64,000 bases of DNA, taken from assembly GCF_003697785.1 (NCBI RefSeq), contig NZ_QOKZ01000004.1, positions 124,001 through 188,000 of the forward strand, in the 5' to 3' direction. Position 1 is the first letter of the stretch. Each line of letters begins with the position of its first letter. This document shows positions 9,292-18,230 of the stretch, piece after piece. Both the position numbers and the translations under genes were made by a program. The notes beneath the pieces were generated by a model. It saw only the letters and a program-made list of their open reading frames with translations, made no database searches and had not been told where the DNA came from. This stretch comes from Paracoccus alkanivorans (GTDB lineage Bacteria; Pseudomonadota; Alphaproteobacteria; Rhodobacterales; Rhodobacteraceae).

Positions 9292-10397
9292 CCGGGCTGG
9301 GCATCGGCATCATCGGCTGCGGCGTCATCAGCGACATCTACATGCGGAACACGGCGATATTTCCCCATATCTCGCTGCGCGCTGTTGCGGATCTCGTCCC
9401 GGAGGCCGCGCAGGCAAAGGCGGATGCCTATGGCGTCGCCGCAATGACGCCGGCCGAACTGCTGGCGCGCGACGATATAGATATCGTCCTGAACCTGACC
9501 ATCCCCGCCGCACATGTCGAGGTCGGCCTTGCCGCCCTTGATGCGGGCAAGCATGTCTATTCCGAAAAGCCGCTTGCAGGCAGCGTCCGCGAAGCGCGCC
9601 AGCTTGTTTCGGCGGCGGCGGGAAAGGGGCTGCGGCTTGGCTGCGCGCCCGATACCTTCCTTGGGGGTGCTCATCAGACAGCGCGGGCCTTGCTTGACGA
9701 TGGAAGGATCGGTAGGGCGACCGCAGGCACCGCCACATTGATGTTGCCGGGGCATGAACGCTGGCATCCCAATCCCGATTTCTACTATGCCGGACCGGGC
9801 GCGGGGCCGCTCTTCGACATGGGACCCTATTACATCACCGCGATGCTGAACCTGCTCGGGCCGGTCCGCCGGGTCAGTGCCCTGGCCTCGCGCGGGCGCG
9901 ACCACCGGATTATCGCGCAAGGCCCCCGCGCGGGCGAAAGCGTGCCTGTCGAGACCGCCACCCATGTCGCCGGGATCATGGAATTTGCCAATGGCACGCT
10001 CGTCCAGATCGTCACCAGCTTCGATGTCCGGGCGCATCGCCATTCTCCGCTCGAACTTTACGGCACCGAGGGCTCTCTGCTGATCCCCGATCCGAACCGT
10101 TTCGATGGCGATGTGGAATTGTTCGACGGTGAATGGCTGACGCAAGACATAAACCATGGCCATGGCGACGGCAATTATCGCGGGCTGGGCCTGGCCGACA
10201 TGGCCGTCGCCATCACCGAGGGGAGGCCGCACCGGGCCAATGGCGGATTGGCGCTGCACGCGCTCGACGTGATCGAGTCGCTTCTTTCCTCGGCTAACAG
10301 CGGCAAGACGGTGACGCTTTCCACAAGCTGCGAAAGACCCGAGGCGCTCACCCCAAGCGACCGGTTCGGGCAGATCGATATTTCGGAGGCAAGATGA
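9288..10397 (+). CDS. Gfo/Idh/MocA family NAD(P)-dependent oxidoreductase
   Basis: 369-residue sugar dehydrogenase-like protein. The N-terminal Rossmann fold shows GIIGCGVIS, and the hallmark EKP motif is present (YSEKPLAG), followed by the alpha/beta substrate domain. Overlaps at both ends with its neighbours show tight coupling to the ATPase and ThuA genes. The substrate may be a sugar or its lactone liberated by the operon's hydrolases; the sequence alone does not settle it. Confidence 0.88.
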   Translation: MTGLGIGIIGCGVISDIYMRNTAIFPHISLRAVADLVPEAAQAKADAYGVAAMTPAELLARDDIDIVLNLTIPAAHVEVGLAALDAGKHVYSEKPLAGSVREARQLVSAAAGKGLRLGCAPDTFLGGAHQTARALLDDGRIGRATAGTATLMLPGHERWHPNPDFYYAGPGAGPLFDMGPYYITAMLNLLGPVRRVSALASRGRDHRIIAQGPRAGESVPVETATHVAGIMEFANGTLVQIVTSFDVRAHRHSPLELYGTEGSLLIPDPNRFDGDVELFDGEWLTQDINHGHGDGNYRGLGLADMAVAITEGRPHRANGGLALHALDVIESLLSSANSGKTVTLSTSCERPEALTPSDRFGQIDISEAR

Positions 10398-11041
10398 GCA
10401 ACAAGACGGCACTGATTTTCTGGGGCGGCTGGCAGGGCCACGAGCCCGAAGCCTGCTCCTGCATCGTCGAGGAAATGCTGGCGAATGAGGGCTTCGATGT
10501 GCGGCGCGAGGAGGGCACGAAGGTATTGGCCGAGGCCGATCTGGGCCGGTTCGACCTTATCGTGCCGCTGGTGACGCAGGTGCAGGTCGAAAAGGACGAA
10601 TTGCAGAACCTGGTCACGGCCGTCGAGGGCGGAACCGGGCTTGGCGGCTTCCACGGCGGCATGGCCGACGCCTTCCGCATGGAACCGGCCTATCAGTTCA
10701 TGACCGGCGGCCAGTGGGTCGCCCATCCCGGCAACATCATCGATTACCGGGTCGAGATCGTGAAGCCCGATGACCCGCTCGTCTCCGGGATCGGCGATTT
10801 CGACTATCGCTCCGAACAATATTTCATGCATGTCGATCCGTCGATCGAGGTTCTCGCGACCACCACATTCGACGGTGCGCATGCGCCCTGGACCAAGGGC
10901 ACCGTGATGCCGGTCGTCTGGAAACATCGATACGGAGCCGCCCGTGTATTCTATTCGTCGCTTGGCCATGTCGCTGCCGAATTCGAGGTGCCGCAGATGC
11001 GGGAAATCCTGCGCCGTGGCTTGATCTGGGCCGCGCGCTGA
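10394..11041 (+). CDS. ThuA domain protein
   Basis: 215-residue protein of the ThuA (trehalose utilisation) family, which has a class I amidotransferase-like fold. Visible family features are the ALIFWGGWQGHEPEAC opening and the GGFHGGMADAFR segment. ThuA and Gfo/Idh/MocA proteins often travel together in sugar operons, where they are thought to take part in keto-sugar metabolism. It overlaps the oxidoreductase gene by four bases. Function in this pathway is inferred. Confidence 0.85.
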   Translation: MSNKTALIFWGGWQGHEPEACSCIVEEMLANEGFDVRREEGTKVLAEADLGRFDLIVPLVTQVQVEKDELQNLVTAVEGGTGLGGFHGGMADAFRMEPAYQFMTGGQWVAHPGNIIDYRVEIVKPDDPLVSGIGDFDYRSEQYFMHVDPSIEVLATTTFDGAHAPWTKGTVMPVVWKHRYGAARVFYSSLGHVAAEFEVPQMREILRRGLIWAAR

Positions 11042-11093
11042 AGCGTGAAGTATCGACCGCAAGCCGGTCGCCTCAATCATCAAAGGAATCATC

Positions 11094-12395
11094 ATGAGCA
11101 ATTTCTTCAAGGATATCGCACCCATCCGCTACGAAGGCACGGAAACCGGCAACGAATTCGCGTTCCGCCATTACAACCCGGATGAAATCGTCCTCGGCAA
11201 GCGGCTGGAGGATCACCTGCGCTTCGCGGTGGCCTATTGGCACAGCTTTGCCTGGGAAGGCGGCGATCCTTTCGGCGGGCAGACCTTTGAGCGCCCGTGG
11301 TTCGGCAACACGATGGCGGATGCGAAGCTGAAGGCAGAGGTTGCCTTCGAGCTGTTTTCGATCCTCGGCCAGCCCTTCTTTTGCTTCCATGACGCCGATG
11401 TGCGGCCCGAGGGCGCGAGCTTTGCCGAAAGCCGCCGCAATCTAGACGAAATTGCCGATATTTTCGCCGCCAAGATGGAAGAGACCGGCACCCGGTTGCT
11501 GTGGGGCACGGCAAATATGTTCTCGCATCGTCGCTGGATGGCGGGTGCTGCAACCAATCCCGACCCGGACGTGTTCGCCTATGCCGCCGCATCGGTGAAA
11601 GCCTGCATGGATGTGACCCACCGCCTTGGCGGCGAGAACTACGTGCTGTGGGGCGGGCGCGAAGGTTATGAGACGCTTCTGAACACCGATCTAGGGCGCG
11701 AAGCCGAACAGGCCGGGCGCTTCCTGGCGAAAGTCGTGGAATACAAGCACAAGATCGGCTTCAAGGGCACGATCCTGATCGAGCCTAAACCGCAGGAGCC
11801 GACCAAGCATCAATATGATTACGATGTCGGCACGATCTACGGTTTCCTGAAGCGCTTCGGGTTGGAAAACGAGGTGAAGCTGAATGTCGAGCAGGGCCAT
11901 GCCATCCTCGCCGGGCATTCGTTCGAGCATGAGCTTGCCCTGGCAGCGTCCCTGGGCCTGCTGGGGTCGATCGACATGAACCGCAACGATTACCAATCGG
12001 GATGGGATACCGATCAGTTCCCGAACAACGTCCCCGAGGTCGCGCTGGCCTATTACGAGGTCCTGAAGGCGGGCGGGTTCACGACCGGCGGAACGAATTA
12101 CGACTCCAAGCTGCGGCGGCAATCACTCGATCCCGAGGATCTGGTGCTGGCGCATGTCGGCGCGATGGATGTCTGCGCGCGCGGGCTGAAAGCCGCGGCG
12201 GCCATGCTGGAGGACGGCTTTCTGGAAAAGGCCCGCAGCGAACGCTATGCGGGCTGGGAAACGCCGCAGGCGCAAGCCATGCTCGATCTGCCGCTGGAAG
12301 AGATCGCGGCACGTGTCGAAGCCGAAAACCTCGATCCGGCACCCCGCTCCGGACGGCAGGAGCGGCTCGAAAATCGGATAAACCGGTTCGTGTGA
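11094..12395 (+). CDS. xylA: xylose isomerase
   Basis: 433-residue enzyme converting D-xylose to D-xylulose, the usual length for class II xylose isomerases. Signature stretches include the metal-binding Glu in [16 protein letters not shown] and the late [19 protein letters not shown] region. The start is preceded by AAAGGA. A small hairpin (GACCG-CAAGC-CGGTC, 11055-11069) lies in the 52-bp gap after the ThuA gene. No xylulokinase is in the window, so xylB must lie elsewhere. Confidence 0.96.
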   Translation: MSNFFKDIAPIRYEGTETGNEFAFRHYNPDEIVLGKRLEDHLRFAVAYWHSFAWEGGDPFGGQTFERPWFGNTMADAKLKAEVAFELFSILGQPFFCFHDADVRPEGASFAESRRNLDEIADIFAAKMEETGTRLLWGTANMFSHRRWMAGAATNPDPDVFAYAAASVKACMDVTHRLGGENYVLWGGREGYETLLNTDLGREAEQAGRFLAKVVEYKHKIGFKGTILIEPKPQEPTKHQYDYDVGTIYGFLKRFGLENEVKLNVEQGHAILAGHSFEHELALAASLGLLGSIDMNRNDYQSGWDTDQFPNNVPEVALAYYEVLKAGGFTTGGTNYDSKLRRQSLDPEDLVLAHVGAMDVCARGLKAAAAMLEDGFLEKARSERYAGWETPQAQAMLDLPLEEIAARVEAENLDPAPRSGRQERLENRINRFV

Positions 12396-12401
12396 TCGCA
12401 C

Positions 12402-12423
12402 GCGGGTCCGGTTTCGGGCCCGC
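12402..12423. terminator. hairpin between convergent xylA and glmS
   Basis: A 9-bp stem (GCGGGTCCG / CGGGCCCGC, one G-T pair) with a 4-base loop just after the xylA stop. It is not followed by a T-run on either strand, so it would act as a factor-assisted or bidirectional transcription barrier and 3-prime end stabiliser. Confidence 0.55.
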
Positions 12424-12489
12424 TCGCCACCCACAGCCCGTAAAACGGAGTGAGCCGGAGCAACCTGGTTTCTGTCATCCGATCAGGAC

Positions 12490-14307
12490 TTACTCCACAG
12501 TTACGGATTTCGCCAGATTGCGTGGCTGATCGACATCCGTCCCCTTGGCCACCGCCGTGTGGTAGGCCAGATACTGCATCGGGATCGCATAGAGGATCGG
12601 CCGGAATACACCGCCACCGACCGGCATGGTCAATGCCGCATGGGCGCCTTCACCGGCAGCCGCTATACCTTCATGATCCGACAACAGCAGGATCTGGCCA
12701 TGGCGCGCCATGACTTCCTGCATGTTCGAGATGGTTTTCTCGAACAGGTGATCATAAGGGGCCAGCACGACAACCGGCACATCGCGGTCGATCAGTGCGA
12801 TAGGCCCGTGTTTCAACTCGCCCGACGCGTAGCCCTCGGCATGGATATAGCTGAGCTCCTTCAGCTTCAGCGCCCCTTCCAGCGCCACCGGGAACAGCGC
12901 TCCACGGCCCAGATACAACACGTCCTGCGCTTGCGAGAGCCATTCGGACAATGCCCGGCAATGGTCCGAAAGATCCAGCGTCTGCTGCAAAAGCCCCGGG
13001 ACGGCGCGCAATTCGGCCAGATGTCCCGCCAGTCCGGCATCATCCATCCTGCCGCGGTCATGCGCCGCCTTCAGCGCCAGAATCGCGAGCACAGTCAACT
13101 GGCAGGTGAAAGCCTTGGACGATGCCACGCTGACCTCGATTCCCGCCAGCGTGGGCAGGGCGATATCCGCATCACGGGCAATCGCGGAGGTGCCGACATT
13201 GACCAGGCCGATGGTCTGGCTGACATGGTCGCGCGCATAATGCAGCGCGGCCAGCGTATCGGCTGTTTCACCTGACTGGCTGACGGCGATGAACCAGCTT
13301 TGCTGGGACAGCGGAGGCTCGCGATAGCGGAACTCCGAGGCCACATCGATATCACATGGCAGGCCGGCCAGTGTCTCGAACCAGTATTTGGCGACATGGC
13401 CCGCATAATGCGCCGTGCCACAGCCGACCAGTGACAACCGGTCGACACTGCGGAAATCCAGCGCGTCGGGCAGCACGATCCGATCACCCTTTACATAATG
13501 GTTCAGGACATCGGCGATGACCGAGGGTTGCTGCGCGATCTCCTTGGCCATGAAATGGCGATATCCGCCCTTGTCGATGGCGGTTGCGCCGACATCGATG
13601 CGGCTTTGCCGGCGGCCGACCTGATGACCCTCGCGGTCATAGATCTGCACCCCGGCCCGGCTCAGCACGGCATGATCGCCATCCTCAAGATAGGTGATCC
13701 GATCCGTGAATGATGCAAGCGCCACGGCGTCGGAACCCAGATACATCTCCTGATCGCCATGCCCGATGGCCAGCGGGCTGCCCTTGCGTGCGGCAAGAAT
13801 CAGATCCTGCTCGCCTTCGAACAGAAAGGCGAGTGCAAAAGCTCCATGCAGGCGGGCCAGCGTGGCACGGGCAGCCTCCACCGGACCCATGCCCTGCTCC
13901 ATGTGATAGCCGGTCAGCAGTGCAACGGTTTCGGTATCGGTCTGCGACTGCGGATGGATGCCCCTGGCGATCAGTTCCTCCCGCAATTCGCGGAAATTCT
14001 CGATAATTCCGTTATGGACAACCGCGACCGGCCCCGAGCGGTGAGGATGCGCGTTCTCCTCGGTCGCAGCACCATGGGTGGCCCATCTGGTATGACCGAT
14101 GCCGGTATGGCCACGCAAAGGTTCATGCACCAGCTTGTCGGAAAGATTCACCAGCTTTCCGACGGCACGGCGGCGGTCCAGCTTTCCATCGGCATCGATA
14201 GTCGCCACACCGGCGCTGTCATAGCCGCGATATTCCAGCCTCCGCAACGCTTCGACCAGTTGCACAGAGACCTCGTGCCCGCCCAGAATACCGATGATAC
14301 CGCACAT
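12490..14307 (-). CDS. glmS: glutamine--fructose-6-phosphate aminotransferase
   Basis: 605-residue enzyme making glucosamine-6-phosphate, the first step to UDP-GlcNAc. The start gives MCGIIGILGG, with the N-terminal Cys nucleophile exposed after Met removal. The glutaminase domain (about 1-240) is followed by two SIS sugar-isomerase domains, and the C-terminus LAKSVTVE is the typical end. An upstream in-frame extension is only overlap with glmU. Its ATG overlaps the glmU stop by one base, so both hexosamine genes form one operon. No glmS ribozyme is possible in this arrangement. Confidence 0.97.
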   Translation of the reverse strand: MCGIIGILGGHEVSVQLVEALRRLEYRGYDSAGVATIDADGKLDRRRAVGKLVNLSDKLVHEPLRGHTGIGHTRWATHGAATEENAHPHRSGPVAVVHNGIIENFRELREELIARGIHPQSQTDTETVALLTGYHMEQGMGPVEAARATLARLHGAFALAFLFEGEQDLILAARKGSPLAIGHGDQEMYLGSDAVALASFTDRITYLEDGDHAVLSRAGVQIYDREGHQVGRRQSRIDVGATAIDKGGYRHFMAKEIAQQPSVIADVLNHYVKGDRIVLPDALDFRSVDRLSLVGCGTAHYAGHVAKYWFETLAGLPCDIDVASEFRYREPPLSQQSWFIAVSQSGETADTLAALHYARDHVSQTIGLVNVGTSAIARDADIALPTLAGIEVSVASSKAFTCQLTVLAILALKAAHDRGRMDDAGLAGHLAELRAVPGLLQQTLDLSDHCRALSEWLSQAQDVLYLGRGALFPVALEGALKLKELSYIHAEGYASGELKHGPIALIDRDVPVVVLAPYDHLFEKTISNMQEVMARHGQILLLSDHEGIAAAGEGAHAALTMPVGGGVFRPILYAIPMQYLAYHTAVAKGTDVDQPRNLAKSVTVE

Positions 14308-15650
14308 CAGCGCTGCTCCTTTTTCATGCGCAGGGCCTGCATGAGCCGGATGGCCAGGCCAGGTTTCGAGACCTGCCGAGCGCGGCCGATCGCCAGGGCG
14401 CCGTCCTCGACATCCTGGGTAATCACCGATCCCGAGCCGGTCATCGCCCCGGCTCCGACCCGGACCGGAGCGACCAGCATGGTGTCGCTGCCGATAAAGG
14501 CATTGGCACCGATCTCGGTACGGTGCTTCATCACTCCGTCGTAATTGCAGGTGATGGTGCCCGCGCCAATATTGGTATGCTCGCCGACATGCGCATCGCC
14601 AAGATAGGTCAGGTGGCCGACCTTGACGCCCTCGTCCAGCACGGCGTTCTTGATCTCGACGAAATTGCCGACATGGACTTCTCCCCCCAGTTCCGCACCG
14701 GGACGAAGGCGGGCGAAGGGGCCAACGGTTGCGCCGGACGAGATATGGCACCCCTCCAGATGGCAGAAGGGCAGGATCTCGGCGCCGGATTCCACCGTGA
14801 CGCCCGGTCCGAAAACGACATTCTGACCAATGACGGCATCCCGCCCGATAGCGGTATCCAATGAGAACCAGACGGTTCCGGGATCAGAGAGCGTCACGCC
14901 ATTATCCAGCGCCCCCGCACGGGCGCGAGCCTGAAACGCGGCCTCGGCGGCGGCAAGCTCGGCGCGGGTGTTGATACCCAGGGTTTCCTCTTCGTCGCAG
15001 GTAACGACATTGCAACGATAATCCTCGGCACGGGCCAGCTCCACGAGATCGGTCAGGTAGTATTCCCCCGCCGCATTGTCATTCGTCAACCGGACAATCA
15101 ACCGCCGCAGCAGGCTGACGTCCAGGGCCATGACGCCGGAATTGCAGAGCGCGATCAAGCGAATAGCTTCATCGGCGTCCTTGTATTCGACGATCCGCTC
15201 CAGCCCGGCCTCCGACACCACCAGGCGGCCATAACGACCTGGCTCCTCGGCCTCGAATCCCAGCACCACGAGATCGGCCGTATGGCTCGCCAGCGCCGCC
15301 AGCGTTTCCTCGCCGATGAATGGCGTGTCGCCGTAAAGCACGATCACCTTGCCCTCGAAACCTTCCAGCAGAGGCAACGCCTGACGCACGGCATGGCCGG
15401 TGCCAAGCTGTTCGGATTGCAGGACGATACGCGCCTCCGGTTCCAGCTTGTGGACCGCGTTTTCCACGGCGTCAGCCCCGTGACCTGCAACCACGATGAT
15501 TTCGATGGGTTCAAGGCTCCGCGCAGCGGCCAGCGCATGACCGACCATCGGCACCCCGCCAAGACGATGCAGCACCTTGGGCAAATCCGACTGCATCCGG
15601 CTGCCTTGCCCCGCCGCCAGAATGACCACTGCTACCGGTGTTTCCGCCAT
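14307..15650 (-). CDS. glmU: bifunctional UDP-GlcNAc pyrophosphorylase / GlcN-1-P acetyltransferase
   Basis: 447-residue bifunctional enzyme. The N-terminal uridyltransferase domain has VVILAAGQGSRMQSDLPKV. The C-terminal half is a left-handed beta-helix of hexapeptide repeats containing the acetyltransferase site region (NAFIGSDTMLVAPV). It is upstream of glmS in the same operon and diverges from the HAD gene at 15767. A GlmU of about 450 residues is the normal length. Confidence 0.97.
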   Translation of the reverse strand: MAETPVAVVILAAGQGSRMQSDLPKVLHRLGGVPMVGHALAAARSLEPIEIIVVAGHGADAVENAVHKLEPEARIVLQSEQLGTGHAVRQALPLLEGFEGKVIVLYGDTPFIGEETLAALASHTADLVVLGFEAEEPGRYGRLVVSEAGLERIVEYKDADEAIRLIALCNSGVMALDVSLLRRLIVRLTNDNAAGEYYLTDLVELARAEDYRCNVVTCDEEETLGINTRAELAAAEAAFQARARAGALDNGVTLSDPGTVWFSLDTAIGRDAVIGQNVVFGPGVTVESGAEILPFCHLEGCHISSGATVGPFARLRPGAELGGEVHVGNFVEIKNAVLDEGVKVGHLTYLGDAHVGEHTNIGAGTITCNYDGVMKHRTEIGANAFIGSDTMLVAPVRVGAGAMTGSGSVITQDVEDGALAIGRARQVSKPGLAIRLMQALRMKKEQR

Positions 15651-15766
15651 GACTGCCCCAATGCCTGCTCAATTTCATTGTCCCGGGTTCTAATCCGTGA
15701 CAGATGCGCTGGAAAGCCCTGGGGCATTCACCTTTGGTTTCGGATTGTTAACTGAAAGGGAAACGG

Positions 15767-16486
15767 ATGGCGGGAACAGTCGTCTTCGATCTGGATGGCA
15801 CATTGGCCGACACTTCAGCCGATCTGATCGCCGCCGCGAATTCCTGCTTCGAGGCGCGCGGCCTGGGCCCATTGCTCGATCCGGTCGCTGATGCCTTGAT
15901 CGCTTTTCACGGCGGGCGGGCGATGCTGCGGGCGGGATATGGGCGGGTGCCGCAGGATGTATTGCTGCCTCCCGGCGCAGAGGAAGAGGATTACCCGCGC
16001 CTGCTGGACTTCTATGGCAGTAACATCGCGGTTCATACGCGCCTTTATCCCGGGGTCGAGGCGGCTCTGGAACAACTTGCATCGGATGGACATCGGCTTG
16101 CCATTTGCACCAACAAGCCTGAGGGACTGGCGGAAAGCCTGCTGCGCCAACTGGGGATACGCGACATCTTCGCCGCGCTGATCGGGGCAGACACCTTGCC
16201 GGTTCGCAAGCCCGACCCCAGGCCCTATCGCGCGGCGGTCGCGGCGGCGAATGGCGAGGTTTCGGCCTCATTCCTGTTGGGTGACACGGAAACCGACCGC
16301 AAGACCGCAACGGCTGCCGGGGTCCGGATCGCGCTGGTCGGCTTCGGTCCCGAGGGAGCGGCAATCTCGCGGCTGACGCCGGACGCGCTCATCGGCCATT
16401 ACGACGAACTGCCGGAACTGGCACGGAGCTGGCTGGGCAAATACGAGGCCTTGCCACACGATCTACAGGCATCTCGGGAATACTGA
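15767..16486 (+). CDS. HAD-superfamily phosphatase, phosphoglycolate phosphatase-like
   Basis: 239-residue HAD hydrolase with the catalytic FDLDGTLAD motif (Asp8, Asp10), a cap domain after it, the CTNKP motif II region, and motif III/IV (RKPDPRPY and LLGDTETDRKTA). It is most like phosphoglycolate phosphatases, which would produce glycolate; glcDEF, which consumes glycolate, is 35 kb away in the same window. A good ribosome binding site (AAAGGGAAA) precedes the ATG. Substrate assignment is tentative. Confidence 0.85.
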   Translation: MAGTVVFDLDGTLADTSADLIAAANSCFEARGLGPLLDPVADALIAFHGGRAMLRAGYGRVPQDVLLPPGAEEEDYPRLLDFYGSNIAVHTRLYPGVEAALEQLASDGHRLAICTNKPEGLAESLLRQLGIRDIFAALIGADTLPVRKPDPRPYRAAVAAANGEVSASFLLGDTETDRKTATAAGVRIALVGFGPEGAAISRLTPDALIGHYDELPELARSWLGKYEALPHDLQASREY

Positions 16487-16517
16487 ACGGATCAAGGCGA
16501 CTGCCCACTCCCGCCCT

Positions 16518-16549
16518 GCCTCCCCCGGAGGTATTCGGACAAGAAAGAA
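16518..16549 (-). repeat. copy D of dispersed TTCTT..AATACC element
   Basis: On the minus strand this reads TTCTTTCTTGTCCGAATACC followed by TCCGGGGGAGG, a diverged copy of the element at 28051, 50781 and 56843. It lies 10 bp before phzF, and the purine-rich arm (AAGAAAGAACGAGG on the plus strand) supplies the ribosome binding site of phzF. The long GC hairpin of the other copies is missing here. Confidence 0.65.
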
Positions 16550-16559
16550 CGAGGCGCAC

Positions 16560-17429
16560 ATGCTCGAATATCATGTTTACGACGTATTCACAGACCGGCC
16601 ATTTGCCGGGAATCCACTGGCCGTGGTGATGGGGGCCGATGGGTTGAGCACGGCGCAGATGCAGGTGATCGCGCGGCAGTTCAACCTGTCCGAGACAATC
16701 TTTGTCATGGCACCGCGTGATCCGGCGAATACGGCACGGGTGCGGATATTCTTTCCGACCGCGGAAATCCCTTTTGCCGGCCACCCCACCATCGGCTGCG
16801 CCTTGCATCTGTGCGGGGGACGGGACGGGCGCGTGCTGCTGGAGGAGGAGGCGGGGCTGGTTCCGGTCGAGATTCGCGCGGGACAGGCTGAATTCATAGC
16901 CCCAAGGCTGCCGGTTGCGCATCCGGGAAAGGCGGAGGACGAACTGGTCGCGCTGGCGCTGGATCTGCCGAAGGCGGCAATCGGGTTCGGGAATCATCGC
17001 CCGGGGATCTGGCAGGGCGGGCCGGCTTTTCTCTTCGTTCCGGTTGCCAGCCTGGCTGACCTGGCCACCGCACGGCCGATCGAGCCTTACTGGTCGCGGC
17101 TGATGGCCGAAGCACAGGTCGGCAGCGCCTATCTTTACACGAGCGGAGATGCGGGCTTTCGTGCCCGGATGTTCTCGCCCACCGCAGGAATTCCCGAGGA
17201 TCCGGCGACCGGGTCGGCCTCAGCCATTCTGGCGGCGCAACTGCTGGAAAGCGGCGCGCTGGCCGAGGGTGAGACGCAGATCCCGTTGCAGCAGGGCATC
17301 GAAATGGGCCGCCCCTCGCGGATCGGCTTGACCACCCTGGTTCAAGGCGGCAGCCTGAGCGAGATTAGGATCAGCGGCGGTGCCGTCCAGGTGGCGGAAG
17401 GCCGCATCCGGATACCGGAGGAATCATGA
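16560..17429 (+). CDS. PhzF family isomerase
   Basis: 289-residue PhzF-like protein. The catalytic Glu45 (NLSETIFV) is present, as are the family motifs FAGNPLAVV, FAGHPTIG and the second-half DPATGSA. These proteins are diaminopimelate-epimerase-like isomerases. No phenazine genes are nearby, so the substrate is unknown and it should not be read as phenazine synthesis. The last codons overlap the DUF1330 start (ATGA). Confidence 0.9.
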   Translation: MLEYHVYDVFTDRPFAGNPLAVVMGADGLSTAQMQVIARQFNLSETIFVMAPRDPANTARVRIFFPTAEIPFAGHPTIGCALHLCGGRDGRVLLEEEAGLVPVEIRAGQAEFIAPRLPVAHPGKAEDELVALALDLPKAAIGFGNHRPGIWQGGPAFLFVPVASLADLATARPIEPYWSRLMAEAQVGSAYLYTSGDAGFRARMFSPTAGIPEDPATGSASAILAAQLLESGALAEGETQIPLQQGIEMGRPSRIGLTTLVQGGSLSEIRISGGAVQVAEGRIRIPEES

Positions 17430-17725
17430 CCAAAGCCTATTGGATCGCCCATGTCAGCATAGACGACCCCCAAGCCTATGAAGCATACCGTCAGGCCAAT
17501 GCCGAGGCATTCTCGAAATTCGGCGGGCGGTTCCTGGTCCGTGGCGCCCCGCAAGAGGTCGTCGAAGGTCAGATGCGGCCACGCAGCGTAGTGATCGAGT
17601 TCCCTTCGCTTCAGGCGGCGCGGGATTGTTATCACAGCGCGGAATATCAGCGCGCCAAGGCATTGCGGGATCCTGTCAGCCAGGCTGATCTCGTGATCAT
17701 CGAAGGCTGGCCTGGTGACAGCTAG
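17426..17725 (+). CDS. DUF1330 family protein
   Basis: 99-residue single-domain protein of the ferredoxin-like, dimeric alpha/beta barrel kind (DUF1330), with the typical AYWIAHVSIDDPQAYEAYRQ opening and IEFPSLQAARDCYHSAEYQ core. It is coupled to phzF by a four-base overlap, suggesting joint expression. No biochemical role is established for this family that I can assign here. Confidence 0.88.
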   Translation: MTKAYWIAHVSIDDPQAYEAYRQANAEAFSKFGGRFLVRGAPQEVVEGQMRPRSVVIEFPSLQAARDCYHSAEYQRAKALRDPVSQADLVIIEGWPGDS

Positions 17726-17763
17726 ATACTTGTGGTTGCGAAGAAAAACCGTATGATTGAATA

Positions 17764-18225
17764 ATGTTTCGCAACCTCTTGACCCGCCTTTTCAACGATG
17801 AACCGCATCCGCAGCCGCTGGCTTCGCCGGACGCGGAAGTGGCGATTGCGGCGCTTCTGGTGCGTGTGGCCCGGTCGGACGATCATTACGAGCAGGCGGA
17901 ACGGCGGCGCATTGATCAGATATTGGCGCGCCGCCGTGGGCTGACGCTGGACGAGGCCGCAGAGCGTCGTGCCGCCGCAGAGATGATCGAGGCCGAGGCC
18001 CCCGATACCGTGCGCTTCACCCGTTCGATCAAGGACCGGATCGCGCTGGAGGATCGCCTGGACGTGATCGCCTCGATGTGGGAGACGGCCTATGCTGACA
18101 CCACGCGCGTGTCGGACGAAGAAACAATGATTCGCCTGGTCGCCGGGCTGTTGGGGGTTCCGGACCGGGATTCGGCCTTGGTGCGTCAGAAGGTATTGCA
18201 GGATCTGGGAATATCCGAAGGCTGA
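17764..18225 (+). CDS. TerB-family (tellurite-resistance-like) protein
   Basis: 153-residue all-helical acidic protein with a TerB-like domain: EVAIAALLVRVARSDDHYEQ, then a second helical repeat with VIASMWETAYADTTRVSDEE. TerB proteins bind metal at acidic helix ends. It stands alone without terC or terD genes, so a tellurite role is doubtful; lone TerB genes are common in this group. The ATG is only 38 bp after the DUF1330 stop and it converges on the FAD oxidoreductase gene 5 bp away. Confidence 0.82.
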   Translation: MFRNLLTRLFNDEPHPQPLASPDAEVAIAALLVRVARSDDHYEQAERRRIDQILARRRGLTLDEAAERRAAAEMIEAEAPDTVRFTRSIKDRIALEDRLDVIASMWETAYADTTRVSDEETMIRLVAGLLGVPDRDSALVRQKVLQDLGISEG

Positions 18226-18230
18226 GCAGG

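Noticed and set aside
14280..14320. glmS ribozyme or riboswitch
   Set aside because: glmS begins one base into the glmU stop, leaving no leader; the ribozyme is also a Gram-positive feature.
16560..17429. PhzF as part of a phenazine cluster
   Set aside because: None of the other phz genes is present; PhzF-like isomerases are widespread.
17764..18225. Tellurite-resistance operon
   Set aside because: Only a lone TerB-domain gene is present, with no terC, terD or terZ.
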